Assembly: GCA_964410485.1 (NCBI GenBank)
Contig: CAYPHJ010000009.1
Span: forward strand, 4,279-68,278
DNA length: 64,000 nt
Direction: 5' to 3'
Source: CAYPHJ01 sp964410485
GTDB taxonomy: Bacteria; Desulfobacterota; Binatia; UBA9968
A program made the position numbers and the translations under genes. Below the pieces are notes generated by a model that saw nothing but the letters and a program-made list of their open reading frames with translations, had not been told where the DNA came from and did no database searches. Positions 17,896 to 27,565 of this stretch are shown here, one piece after another (positions within the stretch are counted from its first letter, which is position 1; each line of letters opens with the position of its first letter).

Positions 17896-18810
17896 TCACG
17901 TTTTCTTTTTCTTGGCTGCGCTCGAGGATGCCGGCTGCTGTCGGGTATTTTCTGAATAGGAGAAACGGGGCGGTCGTTTTTCCTTAAAGGCTCTCATCCC
18001 TTCGAGACAATCGTTGGTCCGGGTGATTTCCAGCACCGCTTCCAGCTCTTGCCGATACCCTTCGTCGGTACGGTTCCAGTTCCAGTACATCTTAACTAGC
18101 CGCTTGGCATGACGCACGGAAAGATAAGGACGACTTGCAATTTTCCCCGCCAGGGAGAACGCCGCCTCGCGCAATCTTCCATGGGGCACCACCTCGTCGA
18201 CCAGACCGATGCGCAGTGCCTCCGCGGCGTCGACGATCTCGCCGGTAAGGATCAAGCGCATGGCGCGCCCGACGCCGACTAGTTTGGGTAGATTGCGCGC
18301 GCCGCCGCTCTCGGGCACGAACCCAGCGGGTACGGCCACTTCGCCCAGGCGCGCGCGATCGGAAGCAATGCGCATGTCACAGAGGGTTGCCATTTCGAGA
18401 CCCACACCTACGGCCGGACCATTGATTGCCGCGATCGTGACCTGGGGCAGATCTTCCAGCTTGCGCATCGCGCTTTGCAGCACGCGATGGCGCAGATCGT
18501 TGAAAAAATAATGCGCCATTTCTTTATAAGGGCCGGTGATTCCCATCGAGCCCTCAAAAGCCCCCAGGACCTCTCCTTCGGACATCAGATCTCCGCCGGC
18601 ACAAAAGCCCCGCCCCTCGCCGGTTAAAATAATGACTCGCACGGAGGAGTTGCCCGCGATTTCGTTGCAGAGAGCGTCGAGTTCCAGACGCATGAGCGGA
18701 TCAACGGCATTGAGTCTCTCTGGTCGATTGAGCGTGATCAGACCTAAGGTCGGTTCGCCGGGATGGTGAGGGTTTTCATGAACCGACCACTTAATGGCTT
18801 GGTACTCCAT
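17896..18810 (-). CDS. Enoyl-CoA hydratase/isomerase family protein
   Basis: This crotonase-fold enzyme of 304 residues acts on CoA thioesters. Oxyanion-hole segments are CAGGDL (about 70-75) and GPAVGVG (131-137). Glu139 in GLEMATLCD matches the first catalytic Glu of enoyl-CoA hydratase (rat Glu144). At the spacing of the second (Glu164) there is Ala159, with Glu157 two residues away, so hydration is not assured and isomerase or hydrolase activity is possible. A lysine-rich tail (KKKK) ends the protein. AAAGGAG precedes the ATG. It sits between the UbiD gene and the CoA ligase gene on the same strand. Confidence 0.87.
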   Translation of the reverse strand: MEYQAIKWSVHENPHHPGEPTLGLITLNRPERLNAVDPLMRLELDALCNEIAGNSSVRVIILTGEGRGFCAGGDLMSEGEVLGAFEGSMGITGPYKEMAHYFFNDLRHRVLQSAMRKLEDLPQVTIAAINGPAVGVGLEMATLCDMRIASDRARLGEVAVPAGFVPESGGARNLPKLVGVGRAMRLILTGEIVDAAEALRIGLVDEVVPHGRLREAAFSLAGKIASRPYLSVRHAKRLVKMYWNWNRTDEGYRQELEAVLEITRTNDCLEGMRAFKEKRPPRFSYSENTRQQPASSSAAKKKKT

Positions 18811-18869
18811 CGATGAACGCTCCTTTAGAAATTTGGCTCAGTGAAATTCGGCTGGACGGTGGAAAGGCG

Positions 18870-20600
18870 TCACGGTTTCTTTCCAGTTCCCTCGCCCTCA
18901 GAAGGATTCGGGAGCCGGGATCGCTCGTGAACCTGACCATAGTAGGACGTGTTAGGCGGAATCTCGTCGGCGCGGCGTCGCTCGTGCGCCATCCTTGACC
19001 CAGTCTGCCAAAATTCGCCAGCCGTCGCGAGCCGGGCTTCCTCATCCAGCTCGGGGTGCCAATCGCCGAGCGAATATCCATACCAAGGAGACTCCGGCTC
19101 CAGTTTCGGCAAACCAAGCTTCTCCCAGAGCTTGCGAGCGCGTTCCATATATTCCTGTTTGGGCAACGAGATCGGTGGAAAGGTCTCTTTCAAAGTTGCA
19201 TCCCAGAGCAGACAGGAATCCTCTGCCGAGCCACGCGCGTCGTGCCGCGGCGCATGGCCGACATCCATTCCACGCACGATCTGTACGTCGCGGTGAGGTT
19301 GCGAGCGGTATCCGAGTGCCCAAAACACGGCGTCGAGATTTTCCGGATCGATATCTTGATCAACGGCAATGACGATCTTTGACATGGACGGACGAAAGGC
19401 CACGGCTCCCATCAGCGCCCGCCAGATCTCTGCTTGAGTAGGCGCGCTCATTTGCACGATGGTGAGTTTTTGAGTTGCGGTGAGAGGCTCGTGAAGCACC
19501 ACGCGGGTAACACTCTTTACGCCGAGCGCGTGCTTGAGATGGTCGAGATAAAGAGGCTCGTAGGCCATCTTTTTCATCACGCTGGATTCCGAAGGCGTAA
19601 CCTGGCTGATGATGGAACATAGAATCGCATTCTTCCGACGTGTGATGCAGGTTACCTCCATAAACGGATTGTATTCTTTGGGATTCACGTGACCGTGAGA
19701 CTCGCCAAACGGCGCCTCGGGCTCGAGCCACTCGGTCGAGATCCATCCCTCGATGATGATCTCGGAATCGGCGGGCACCATGAGCGGGACCGTTTTTGCC
19801 TTTACGACGCGAATGGGCGCTTTAACGAGACCGCCGGCGACGGCAAGCTCATCGACATCATAGTTGAGCTTTTGCGCCGCCACATAGGAGACGACCGGTG
19901 CTCCCCCGATGGACAGGGCCGCGGGCATTTTTTCCCCGCGCGCGCGGTACTTCTCCCAGTGAACGTAGATTCCCTGCCCGAGTTCGAGCGAAGGATTGCA
20001 CCCCAGTCGATTCGGCGCCTTCACCATGGCTCGATAGGTGCCGATATTCTGGATGCCGCTCTCCGGGTCTTTGGTAATGTAATGGGCAGCGCTGATGTAG
20101 GGGGCATTGTCCCAGCCGGGCGTGGAAATCGGCACCGGGATGGCGTCGAGGCCCCTTCCGCGAATATGGAGATCTTTCTCCTCGATCACCAGCTCGTGGA
20201 CAGGTGCGGCCTGGGAGGGGATTTCTACCGGTGGGATGGGATTGGTCTTCGCCTCGGCCCAGAGCTGATTTACTTTTGCAGCATCGCTGCATAGACCGAT
20301 ACCGTAAATTGCGCGGTTCGCCGCCAGCGCGCCAACGGCCACCGGAATGTCGTAGCGACTACCTTTCGCATCCACCGGCTTCTCAAATAGAAATGCTTTA
20401 CGATCCTTTTCTTTGATGCCACCGCGAAATTGCCAGCGCACTAATGGATGCATTTCCTGATCTTTATCGATGGCTTCTTTGACGCGGATCAACAGTCCTT
20501 CGGATTCCAGACGCGCCAAATGTTCGTGCAGATCGGGATACGCGCGAGGTACGACAGCACCTGACTGTAAAGCTTGAGCCGATTGTTTCTCCGCGATCAT
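18870..20600 (-). CDS. UbiD-family decarboxylase
   Basis: This 576-residue protein belongs to the prenylated-FMN-dependent UbiD family of reversible (de)carboxylases that act on aromatic and unsaturated acids. The family core EAPFGESHGHV (Glu-Glu of the active site) and the central VAGGLVKAPI segment are present. It is longer than UbiD (about 490) owing to a charged C-terminal extension of about 60 residues. The ATG at 20600 follows GGAGG; an in-frame ATG at 20678 adds an unremarkable 26 residues. No UbiX (prFMN synthase) is in the window. With the CoA ligase and hydratase downstream it suggests catabolism of an aromatic carboxylate, such as decarboxylation of an aryl-CoA (inference). Confidence 0.88.
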   Translation of the reverse strand: MIAEKQSAQALQSGAVVPRAYPDLHEHLARLESEGLLIRVKEAIDKDQEMHPLVRWQFRGGIKEKDRKAFLFEKPVDAKGSRYDIPVAVGALAANRAIYGIGLCSDAAKVNQLWAEAKTNPIPPVEIPSQAAPVHELVIEEKDLHIRGRGLDAIPVPISTPGWDNAPYISAAHYITKDPESGIQNIGTYRAMVKAPNRLGCNPSLELGQGIYVHWEKYRARGEKMPAALSIGGAPVVSYVAAQKLNYDVDELAVAGGLVKAPIRVVKAKTVPLMVPADSEIIIEGWISTEWLEPEAPFGESHGHVNPKEYNPFMEVTCITRRKNAILCSIISQVTPSESSVMKKMAYEPLYLDHLKHALGVKSVTRVVLHEPLTATQKLTIVQMSAPTQAEIWRALMGAVAFRPSMSKIVIAVDQDIDPENLDAVFWALGYRSQPHRDVQIVRGMDVGHAPRHDARGSAEDSCLLWDATLKETFPPISLPKQEYMERARKLWEKLGLPKLEPESPWYGYSLGDWHPELDEEARLATAGEFWQTGSRMAHERRRADEIPPNTSYYGQVHERSRLPNPSEGEGTGKKP

Positions 20601-20693
20601 GGTTCCTCCAGCGGGCTGTGCTGCTGCACAGGCACCGAACGATTGGTTGTTAATATTCCGGCTGTCTGTTAAAGACAAGCTCTTTGTTTTGCT

Positions 20694-21923
20694 ATGCGTT
20701 TCGCGCCGACACCCTGGTTCATTGCCGCGCTCGCCTTTCTGATTCTTGGCTTCACCCGTGGTTTACACTCTTCCTTTGGCGTTTTCTATGTTGCGCTTCT
20801 CGATACCTTTGCCTGGAGCCGCGGGGCCACAGCGGGCGTTTTCTCGGTAGTCCTCGTCGTCGATGCGGTGCTGTCGCCTCTTGTCGGCCATTTTCTCGAT
20901 CGTTTCGGCACCAAGAAAATCGCTGTTGCGGGTTGTCTGATTCTTGCCGGCGGACTCTTTCTCAGCAGTTATATCAACAGCCTGTGGCAGTTTTATGTCT
21001 TCTTCGGACTCATCGCGGCGATCGGCATCACATTTACCGGCATGGTACCGCACGTCTTTTTGATCTCGGAGTGGTTTGCTTCAAAACGCGCGTCAGCCAT
21101 TGGTTTGGTGTTTGCGGGTTCGGGAGTCGGCATTCTGATCCTTGCTCCGCTTAGCGACCGGCTGCTGTCAAATTGGGGATGGGCGGCGGCTTTTCAAACG
21201 TTCGGAGCGGTCGTACTGCTGCTACTGCTGCCGTTGGTGTGGATCTTTTATCAGCCTGGCCCGCACAGCGAGAGACAGCGGGTGCGTAAAAATTCGCAAA
21301 CCCTCCCAAACCAGTGGACGGCAAAGTTGGCTTTGCACAGCCTACAGTTTTGGTTGCTTTTTTTCGCGCGGGTGTGCGCGGCTTCCGGTACGACCGTCAT
21401 TGTGACTCACCAGGTGGCACATGTGGTCGATGTCGGATTTTCCACATTCTTGGCGGCGTCGATTTTTGGTCTTGCGGGGATTACCAGTAGCTTTGGGCGG
21501 GTCATTTTCGGTTTTGTCGCAGACCTTCTGACGAAACAGGCGGCCTATACGCTGAATATCGCGATGACGATCGTGGGTGTGGGCGCTCTCATGATTCTGC
21601 GGGACCCAAGTCAAACCTGGCTTTTGTACGTTTACGTCATATTTTTTGGCATCGGTTTTGGCTCTCGCGCCGTTATTTTTTCGGCGCTCACCGCAGACAT
21701 TTTTGCCGGCAGAGGTTTTGGATCGATCCTCGGCTACTCGACCGTAGCCGTGGGTATGGGAGGCGCCGCCGGCTCTTGGCTGGGAGGCGCCCTTCATGAT
21801 TGGACGGGCAGCTATATCGTTTCGTTTGGTCTCTCCGCCCTGGTTCTCGCTGTCTCCGATCTCTGCATCTGGCTTGCTACCGTGCCTAGGGTGACGGCCT
21901 ATGATCAAAGATTGTGGAGATAA
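20694..21923 (+). CDS. MFS transporter next to the UbiD gene
   Basis: This membrane carrier of 409 residues has about 12 hydrophobic segments. The MFS loop motif is GHFLDRFGTKK, and there is a shorter central loop. It resembles the monocarboxylate/oxalate-formate group. It is divergent from the UbiD operon with only 93 bases between starts, so it may import the acid degraded by that operon (inference from position). No obvious Shine-Dalgarno site precedes ATG 20694. Confidence 0.85.
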   Translation: MRFAPTPWFIAALAFLILGFTRGLHSSFGVFYVALLDTFAWSRGATAGVFSVVLVVDAVLSPLVGHFLDRFGTKKIAVAGCLILAGGLFLSSYINSLWQFYVFFGLIAAIGITFTGMVPHVFLISEWFASKRASAIGLVFAGSGVGILILAPLSDRLLSNWGWAAAFQTFGAVVLLLLLPLVWIFYQPGPHSERQRVRKNSQTLPNQWTAKLALHSLQFWLLFFARVCAASGTTVIVTHQVAHVVDVGFSTFLAASIFGLAGITSSFGRVIFGFVADLLTKQAAYTLNIAMTIVGVGALMILRDPSQTWLLYVYVIFFGIGFGSRAVIFSALTADIFAGRGFGSILGYSTVAVGMGGAAGSWLGGALHDWTGSYIVSFGLSALVLAVSDLCIWLATVPRVTAYDQRLWR

Positions 21924-21935
21924 ACAAGGTAGCAA

Positions 21936-21980
21936 CCGTTCCAATCGTTCCAACTGTTTCAGCGGTTCCAATCGTTTCAA
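21936..21980. repeat. GTTCCAATC iterated repeat
   Basis: CCGTTCCAATC, CGTTCCAAC, GGTTCCAATC and CGTTTCAA units iterate between the MFS and DUF309 genes. Translated in the frame of the next gene they would give a run of S-N-R units, which argues that the DUF309 gene starts after the repeat. Confidence 0.55.
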
Positions 21981-22029
21981 GGAAGATTTGAACGGTGGGA
22001 GCGAAATTGGTAGTTTGTTTTTCGCACTT

Positions 22030-22383
22030 ATGGACAACTTGCTGCGCGAAGGCGTTGATCTGTTTAACGAAGGCCGTTTTTTTGAGTCGCACGAAAAATG
22101 GGAGACCTTTTATCAGGAGACGGAGGAAGTCAACAAGCCTTTTCTCGAGGCCTTGATTCAGCTTGCTGTGGCGTTTCGTCTGTTCCACGATCTTGGCGAA
22201 GTGAGAGGGCCGGTGCGCATGATCTATCAAGCCTTGATCCGTCTCGAGAACTACCCCTCGGCGTTTCTTAAGATCCGCGTCGATAAGCTCTGCTCCAGGA
22301 TGGAGACATGGGCGAAAGCGGCCGAAGGCGCAAGAGCGTCCGCCAGTATTCCCAAGATCCCCCTGCAACGATTCCGTTTATGA
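22030..22383 (+). CDS. DUF309 domain protein
   Basis: This 117-residue helical protein of the DUF309 family is recognised by GVDLFNEGRFFESHEKWE, in which the His-Glu pair is the family hallmark. The biochemical role of DUF309 is unknown. The ATG at 22030 starts just before the domain; an upstream in-frame ATG would translate the preceding simple repeat and is unlikely. Its stop overlaps the mfd start (ATGA at 22380-22383), so the two are probably co-translated. Confidence 0.85.
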   Translation: MDNLLREGVDLFNEGRFFESHEKWETFYQETEEVNKPFLEALIQLAVAFRLFHDLGEVRGPVRMIYQALIRLENYPSAFLKIRVDKLCSRMETWAKAAEGARASASIPKIPLQRFRL

Positions 22384-25300
22384 GTCAACCCGGATTACGC
22401 GATAAGCTCCAGCGCTTCATTGACGGGAAATGGCCGGGTCCCAAACGTATTCAGGGCGTTCAAGGCGGGGCACGAGCCTACGTCATGTCTCTTGTCGCCG
22501 AGCGCGCTCGGCGACCGATTCTTGCCATCACAGGAACTGCGCGGGAGGCGGAGAATCTTTACACTGATCTCTGTTTCTTTTTGGGCGAGGATGGCACGCT
22601 GCCGGCGGTGCGAAAGCGTGTTCACCTCTTGCCATCTTGGGAGGTGCTTCCATTCGAAAAACTCTCTCCCCATCCCGGTAACGTTGCCGCCCGGCTCGAA
22701 GCGCTCTACAAGATTATCGAGGAGTCCGCGCCCGTCCTCATCACCACTCCTGCCGCGCTCATGCAAAAAGTCATTCCGAAGCAGGCGATGAAACAGTCCT
22801 ATCTCTATCTGGTTGCCGGCCAGGAGCTGCCGCGCGATGATCTCCTCGAGCATCTGGTGCAATGGGGATTTCAAAATGTTCCATTGGTGGAGGAGCGCGG
22901 CGATTTTAGCGCTCGCGGCGGCATCGTCGATCTATTTTCTCCCGGCTACGCGCGCCCGTTGCGACTGGAGTTCGACGGCGAGCATCTGGCTTCGATCCGG
23001 GAATTCAGCCCCGCCAATCAGCGCTCCGAGCGCTTGCAGGAAGACCTTTTGCTGCTGCCGATGAAGGAATTTTCTCTGAAGCATGCCGGCATGGACGGCG
23101 TCCTGCGCAAAATTGACCAGCGCGCCGCGGAGTTGGAGATCGATCGCCGCGAGAAGAACATTTTGCTGGATTCTTTGCGCGAGGGAATTCCGTTTCCAGG
23201 AATGGAGTTTTTGTCGCCCTACTTTTATCCCGAATTGGCGCCAATCTATTCTTATTTGCCCGTTGATACCTTGCTATGGGTGGATGCGGTGGATCACGTG
23301 GAGGCCGAAGTCGAACGATTCGCCCGGCTGGCATGGGAGCGCAGCGATCGCGCCAAGGAGGAGCGCCGATTGATTCCTCCCGTGGAGGAACTCTATTTGA
23401 GCGAGTATGACTGGCGTGAAGCAGTGGGGGCGTTTCCTCAGCTGCATGCTGAATCGCTGGTTCTGCTCGCCGCTTCAGAACGGGGTCAGGAGTCGACGCT
23501 TACGGTCGAGTCCTTTCTGACTCATGATGTCCGTCACGAGGCCGCCGCGCACAGTAAAGAGCTTTCGTTGGCGCCGCTTGTTGATCGTGTCAAGAGTTGG
23601 GAAGGCGAGCGCGTTTATTTTGCCGTGCCGACTCGCGGCGATGCGGGCAAGCTCAGGGACCTTTTGAGCTATCACGGTTTGGAAGTTTCGATCGTGACTG
23701 AGCCGGTTCCTTCTCTGCTTGCTCGCGCCGATCTTCCACGAGCTATCATCTGCGGCCAATTGAGCCAAGGCTTTCGGTTGCCGGATGCGGGTCTAATCCT
23801 GCTCACTTTCGATGAGATTTTCGGCACCAGAAAAAAACAGCCCATCTTATCCGGCAAGAGCCATCCCAGCCATTTCATTACCAGCCTGAGCGAGCTCAAA
23901 CAGAATGATCATGTGGTTCATATCGATCACGGCATCGGTATTTATCGCGGGCTCAAGTTTCTCGATGTTGGCGGCGTGCGCGGCGAGTTTCTCCATCTGG
24001 AATACGAAGGGGGCGACCGCCTTTATCTGCCAGTGGATCGCATCAATGTCGTCCAGAAATACATCGGCGCCGAGGGTGGCACGCCGCAGCTGGATCGGTT
24101 GGGTGGAACTACTTGGGAAAAAGTCAAGGCGAGAACGAGAAAGTCGATTCTTGCTATGGCTGAAGAGTTGGTGCAGCTCTACGCCCTGCGGCAGGCCCGA
24201 GAAGGCACCGCGTTTGCGTCGCCGGACGCGCTCTACCGCGAGTTTGAAGCAGCGTTTGAATACGAAGAGACGCCGGACCAGCAGCGTGCGATCGACGAGA
24301 CGCTTGCCGATATGCAAACACAAAAACCCATGGATCGTCTGATCTGCGGGGATGTGGGTTACGGCAAAACCGAGGTCGCGATGAGAGCCGCTTTTCTCGC
24401 CGTGGAGGGCGGCAAACAGGTCGCTGTACTCGCTCCGACGACGGTCCTGGCGCAGCAGCACCTTCAGACGTTTCGACAACGCTTCCGCAACCACGCGGTG
24501 CGCATTGAGATGCTGAGTCGTTTTCTGACGACGAAAGAAGCGCAGCAGGTGCTGGAAGGCGCCGCCAAGGGGATTGTGGATGTCGCCATTGGCACGCACC
24601 GCCTCTTACAAAAAGATGTCGAGTTCAAAGATTTGGGCCTGGTAATTGTCGATGAAGAGCATCGTTTTGGCGTTGTACACAAGGAGAGACTGAAAAGACT
24701 GCGCCAACTGGTGGACGTGGTCAGCCTTACGGCAACTCCCATTCCACGCACCCTGCACATGTCGCTCATTGGCATCCGTGATTTAAGCATCATTGAAACT
24801 CCGCCGTTGGATCGATTGGCGATTCAGACCTACGTCACGCGGTACGATGAACGGGTGATTCGCGACGCTATATTGCGCGAGCTCCAACGCGGAGGGCAGG
24901 TCTTTTTTCTCCACAATCGGGTCGAGACCATCGATCGCATGGCGCTGAAATTGGCCGACTTGGTGCCGCAGGCGAAAATGGCCGTGGCGCACGGTCAGAT
25001 GCGGCCCAAGGACCTGGAAAAGGTGATGCTCGATTTTTTGGAAACCAAGACCCAGGTCCTGGTCTGCTCCGCGATCATCGAATCCGGCCTGGATTTTCCC
25101 AACGCGAACACGATCATCATCAATCGCGCTGACAAGTTTGGCCTGGCGCAACTCTATCAGCTGCGTGGCCGCGTGGGACGATCGAGCCGGCATGCGTACG
25201 CTTATTTGTTGATTCCGGGCGAAAGGGCAATTACTTCCGATGCTGAAAGAAGGCTGCGAGCACTGCAAGAGCTCGATGGTCTGGGCGGAGGATTCAAGCT

Positions 25301-25928
25301 CGCGCTGCACGATCTCGAGATCCGCGGCGCTGGCAATCTGTTGGGCGAGCAGCAGTCGGGCCAGATCGCCGCGGTGGGCTTCGAGCTCTACACCGAAATG
25401 ATGGAAAAGGCCGTGCGCGAGCTGAGAGGGCAAGCGGTCCAACCGGAGGTCGAACCGGAGATTCGTTTAGGCATCCCGGCATACTTTCCCGATGACTACA
25501 TTCCTGATGCGAACCAACGTCTTTACTTTTACAAGCGCTTGGCGAGCCTCAAAGAATCGCAGGAACTCAAGGATCTCAGGGAGGAGATCAGAGATCGTTT
25601 TGGCGCTTACGGCGCGGAGGTGGAGAACCTCTTTCTAGTCATGGAGCTTAGGCGCGTGCTAAAACAGTTTCTTGTGCGCCAGATCAGCGTCTCAGAAGGT
25701 CGAGTCTTTGTGCTGTTTCATCCCGAATCGCCGGTCAAGGTGGACAAGCTGTTGGAGCTGATCAGAAAGGAACCCATGCGATTCCGCTTGTCACCGGAGG
25801 GCCGCTTGTCTTTTGCGCCGCACCAGCAGGAATGGGAGGCGCTTGTCGGCGAAGTGATCCGATGGCTGCACACGCTCGTCGATCTCCCGGCACAACGCGG
25901 CGCTGTGGTAGACCCGCTCCCCGCATGA
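22380..25928 (+). CDS. mfd: Transcription-repair coupling factor
   Basis: Mfd displaces RNA polymerase stalled at DNA lesions and recruits UvrA. This 1182-residue copy has the full layout: an N-terminal UvrB-homology module (about 1-340), an RNA-polymerase-interaction CarD-like domain (about 505-580, DHVVHIDHGIGIYRG), then a RecG-like translocase with Walker A GDVGYGKTE (about 657) and the DEEH box (about 758), and a C-terminal TRCF domain. ATG at 22380 overlaps the DUF309 stop by 4 bases. UvrA is encoded 4 kb downstream, so two steps of nucleotide-excision repair are close together. Confidence 0.97.
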   Translation: MSQPGLRDKLQRFIDGKWPGPKRIQGVQGGARAYVMSLVAERARRPILAITGTAREAENLYTDLCFFLGEDGTLPAVRKRVHLLPSWEVLPFEKLSPHPGNVAARLEALYKIIEESAPVLITTPAALMQKVIPKQAMKQSYLYLVAGQELPRDDLLEHLVQWGFQNVPLVEERGDFSARGGIVDLFSPGYARPLRLEFDGEHLASIREFSPANQRSERLQEDLLLLPMKEFSLKHAGMDGVLRKIDQRAAELEIDRREKNILLDSLREGIPFPGMEFLSPYFYPELAPIYSYLPVDTLLWVDAVDHVEAEVERFARLAWERSDRAKEERRLIPPVEELYLSEYDWREAVGAFPQLHAESLVLLAASERGQESTLTVESFLTHDVRHEAAAHSKELSLAPLVDRVKSWEGERVYFAVPTRGDAGKLRDLLSYHGLEVSIVTEPVPSLLARADLPRAIICGQLSQGFRLPDAGLILLTFDEIFGTRKKQPILSGKSHPSHFITSLSELKQNDHVVHIDHGIGIYRGLKFLDVGGVRGEFLHLEYEGGDRLYLPVDRINVVQKYIGAEGGTPQLDRLGGTTWEKVKARTRKSILAMAEELVQLYALRQAREGTAFASPDALYREFEAAFEYEETPDQQRAIDETLADMQTQKPMDRLICGDVGYGKTEVAMRAAFLAVEGGKQVAVLAPTTVLAQQHLQTFRQRFRNHAVRIEMLSRFLTTKEAQQVLEGAAKGIVDVAIGTHRLLQKDVEFKDLGLVIVDEEHRFGVVHKERLKRLRQLVDVVSLTATPIPRTLHMSLIGIRDLSIIETPPLDRLAIQTYVTRYDERVIRDAILRELQRGGQVFFLHNRVETIDRMALKLADLVPQAKMAVAHGQMRPKDLEKVMLDFLETKTQVLVCSAIIESGLDFPNANTIIINRADKFGLAQLYQLRGRVGRSSRHAYAYLLIPGERAITSDAERRLRALQELDGLGGGFKLALHDLEIRGAGNLLGEQQSGQIAAVGFELYTEMMEKAVRELRGQAVQPEVEPEIRLGIPAYFPDDYIPDANQRLYFYKRLASLKESQELKDLREEIRDRFGAYGAEVENLFLVMELRRVLKQFLVRQISVSEGRVFVLFHPESPVKVDKLLELIRKEPMRFRLSPEGRLSFAPHQQEWEALVGEVIRWLHTLVDLPAQRGAVVDPLPA

Positions 25929-25938
25929 ACAAGACGGG

Positions 25939-25980
25939 CTTGAACCAAGGTCAAGGTTCCAGGGTTCACGGTTCAAAGTT
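25939..25980. repeat. GGTTCAAGGTTC-type iterated repeat
   Basis: Degenerate CTTGAACCAAGGTCAAGGTTCC and GGTTCACGGTTCAAAG units follow directly after the mfd stop. The rest of the gap to 26162 shows no gene. Confidence 0.5.
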
Positions 25981-26162
25981 AGAACACAAACAGCGTCACT
26001 CGGGAAAACCCGTTGGCTTTCGTTGGCTGTTATGATACGCATGGCAAATAAGCCAGAAGTAAACATTTCGGGCAGTCACGGCTCAAGATCCTTTTTAAAT
26101 AAACAATTGCAACCTCCAGCTCAGCCCACGAATTGACATGCAGAGGCCATAAGGAGTATTGC

Positions 26163-27404
26163 ATGAGGCAAATCGTAGAAAGCAGTCTCGTCTTCGTTTT
26201 TCTCCTGATGTTCCTCACAACGGGAGTAAACGCGAACATTGTCGACCGGCTGATTGCCGTTATCGACGGCGAGCCCTATACGCTGCGCTATTTGGGATCC
26301 TACGCCAAAACCAAGATGAACCGCTCATTTCCTACGGGGGATCTGGCAGCCATCAACGATAACGATCGAGAGGTGCTAGAGCAGTTTCTCACGGACAAAC
26401 TCCTGGAAGCAGAGGTGCGCGAAGCCGGGATTAGAATCGGCACGGCTCAGGTCGACCAGTACATCGAGCAGATCAAGAGCAGAAACCAATTGACCGATCA
26501 GGATCTCACCGAGCTGCTGAAGCATGAAGGGCACACGCTCGAGAGCTATCGGGCCTCCGTCAAAAGCGAGTTAGAAAAACATGAGCTCATCGATCGCCAG
26601 GTGAAGAGGCGGGTGAACATCACCGATGAAGATGTCGAGCGCTACTACCAGCTCAACGCCGACAAGTATCGCGTCGATGATCGCGCCCGTTTGCGGCACA
26701 TCTTGTTGCCTCTGGAGCGGAGCACAACCGAGGAAGAGGCTCAAAGGGCGATGAGTAAAGGTCGGGAGTTATACAAACGGATCAGGGCGGGCGAAGACTT
26801 CGCGGAGCTCGCCCGGCAATTTTCTCAGGGTGCCGGATACGCTGATGGCGGCGATATCGGCTGGGTGCGTCGCGGAACTTTGTTGAGTTCGCTTGAAGAT
26901 GTCGCATTTGACAAACTGGCTCTGGGTCAGGTGAGTGAACCGTTCCGCACCAGCATGGGTATTCATATCGTTAAGGTGGAGGCTCGCGACAAAGGTAGCT
27001 TGGTTCCGCTTGCCCGCGTGGCGCCAAAGATCAAGGAAGATCTCTACGGCAAAATTATGGAAGAGCGTTTTGCCAAATGGGTGAAAACGGACCTGCGGCG
27101 AAAACACCGGGTTGACGTAAAAATTCCGGGCGTGGAGTTCAAGGCCGAAGATTCGAAGGAAGGTACCGTCGACCAACTCCTGGCCAGATCGACGCGATTA
27201 AATCGCCGGCAGGAACGGAGTTTTCTCAGCTATTTGAACCCGTTTTCCTATATAACCAGTGAGACGCCTATCGAAGAAGCCGATCCCACCAGCCCGCTTT
27301 ACGGTAAGAACGTGGTGAGCATCTTCGGTGTTCCCCTGTTCACACGGGATGTCATAGAGGAGGTTCCGGACGTCTTGTCCGAACCCGGCCCCGCGACTCG
27401 GTGA
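26163..27404 (+). CDS. SurA-like periplasmic peptidyl-prolyl isomerase
   Basis: This 413-residue exported chaperone has a signal peptide (1-24, ending VNA/N), a SurA N-terminal domain (about 25-160) and one parvulin (PPIC) domain (about 170-270, with the YADGGDIGWVRRGTL core and SMGIHIVKVEAR). It probably assists folding of outer-membrane proteins. E. coli SurA has two parvulin domains; this one has a single domain plus an extra 130-residue C-terminal region. AAGGAG sits 7 bases before ATG 26163. It precedes pdxA, as surA does in many proteobacteria. Confidence 0.9.
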   Translation: MRQIVESSLVFVFLLMFLTTGVNANIVDRLIAVIDGEPYTLRYLGSYAKTKMNRSFPTGDLAAINDNDREVLEQFLTDKLLEAEVREAGIRIGTAQVDQYIEQIKSRNQLTDQDLTELLKHEGHTLESYRASVKSELEKHELIDRQVKRRVNITDEDVERYYQLNADKYRVDDRARLRHILLPLERSTTEEEAQRAMSKGRELYKRIRAGEDFAELARQFSQGAGYADGGDIGWVRRGTLLSSLEDVAFDKLALGQVSEPFRTSMGIHIVKVEARDKGSLVPLARVAPKIKEDLYGKIMEERFAKWVKTDLRRKHRVDVKIPGVEFKAEDSKEGTVDQLLARSTRLNRRQERSFLSYLNPFSYITSETPIEEADPTSPLYGKNVVSIFGVPLFTRDVIEEVPDVLSEPGPATR

Positions 27405-27565
27405 CAAGGCTTCGCGTCCAGAGCGTCGGCGAGCTTTGATTTCCCTTCAGTCCAATCAGCTTTAACAGGCGACATTTCGCATAGGCGTGTTGTTGCTGCT
27501 CTTGCCTCCGTTTGTCGAAGCGGGGATAATCAGGGCGATGCGTATTCGGCAAATAGACAATTTCA

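Noticed and set aside
21901..22029. Extended N-terminus of the DUF309 protein
   Set aside because: The upstream in-frame ATG would translate a simple nucleotide repeat (S-N-R runs). The ATG at 22030 begins right before the conserved domain.
25929..26162. Possible riboswitch or small RNA before the SurA-like gene
   Set aside because: Some short complementary stretches (CGGGAAAACCCG) are present, but no known riboswitch core could be matched.
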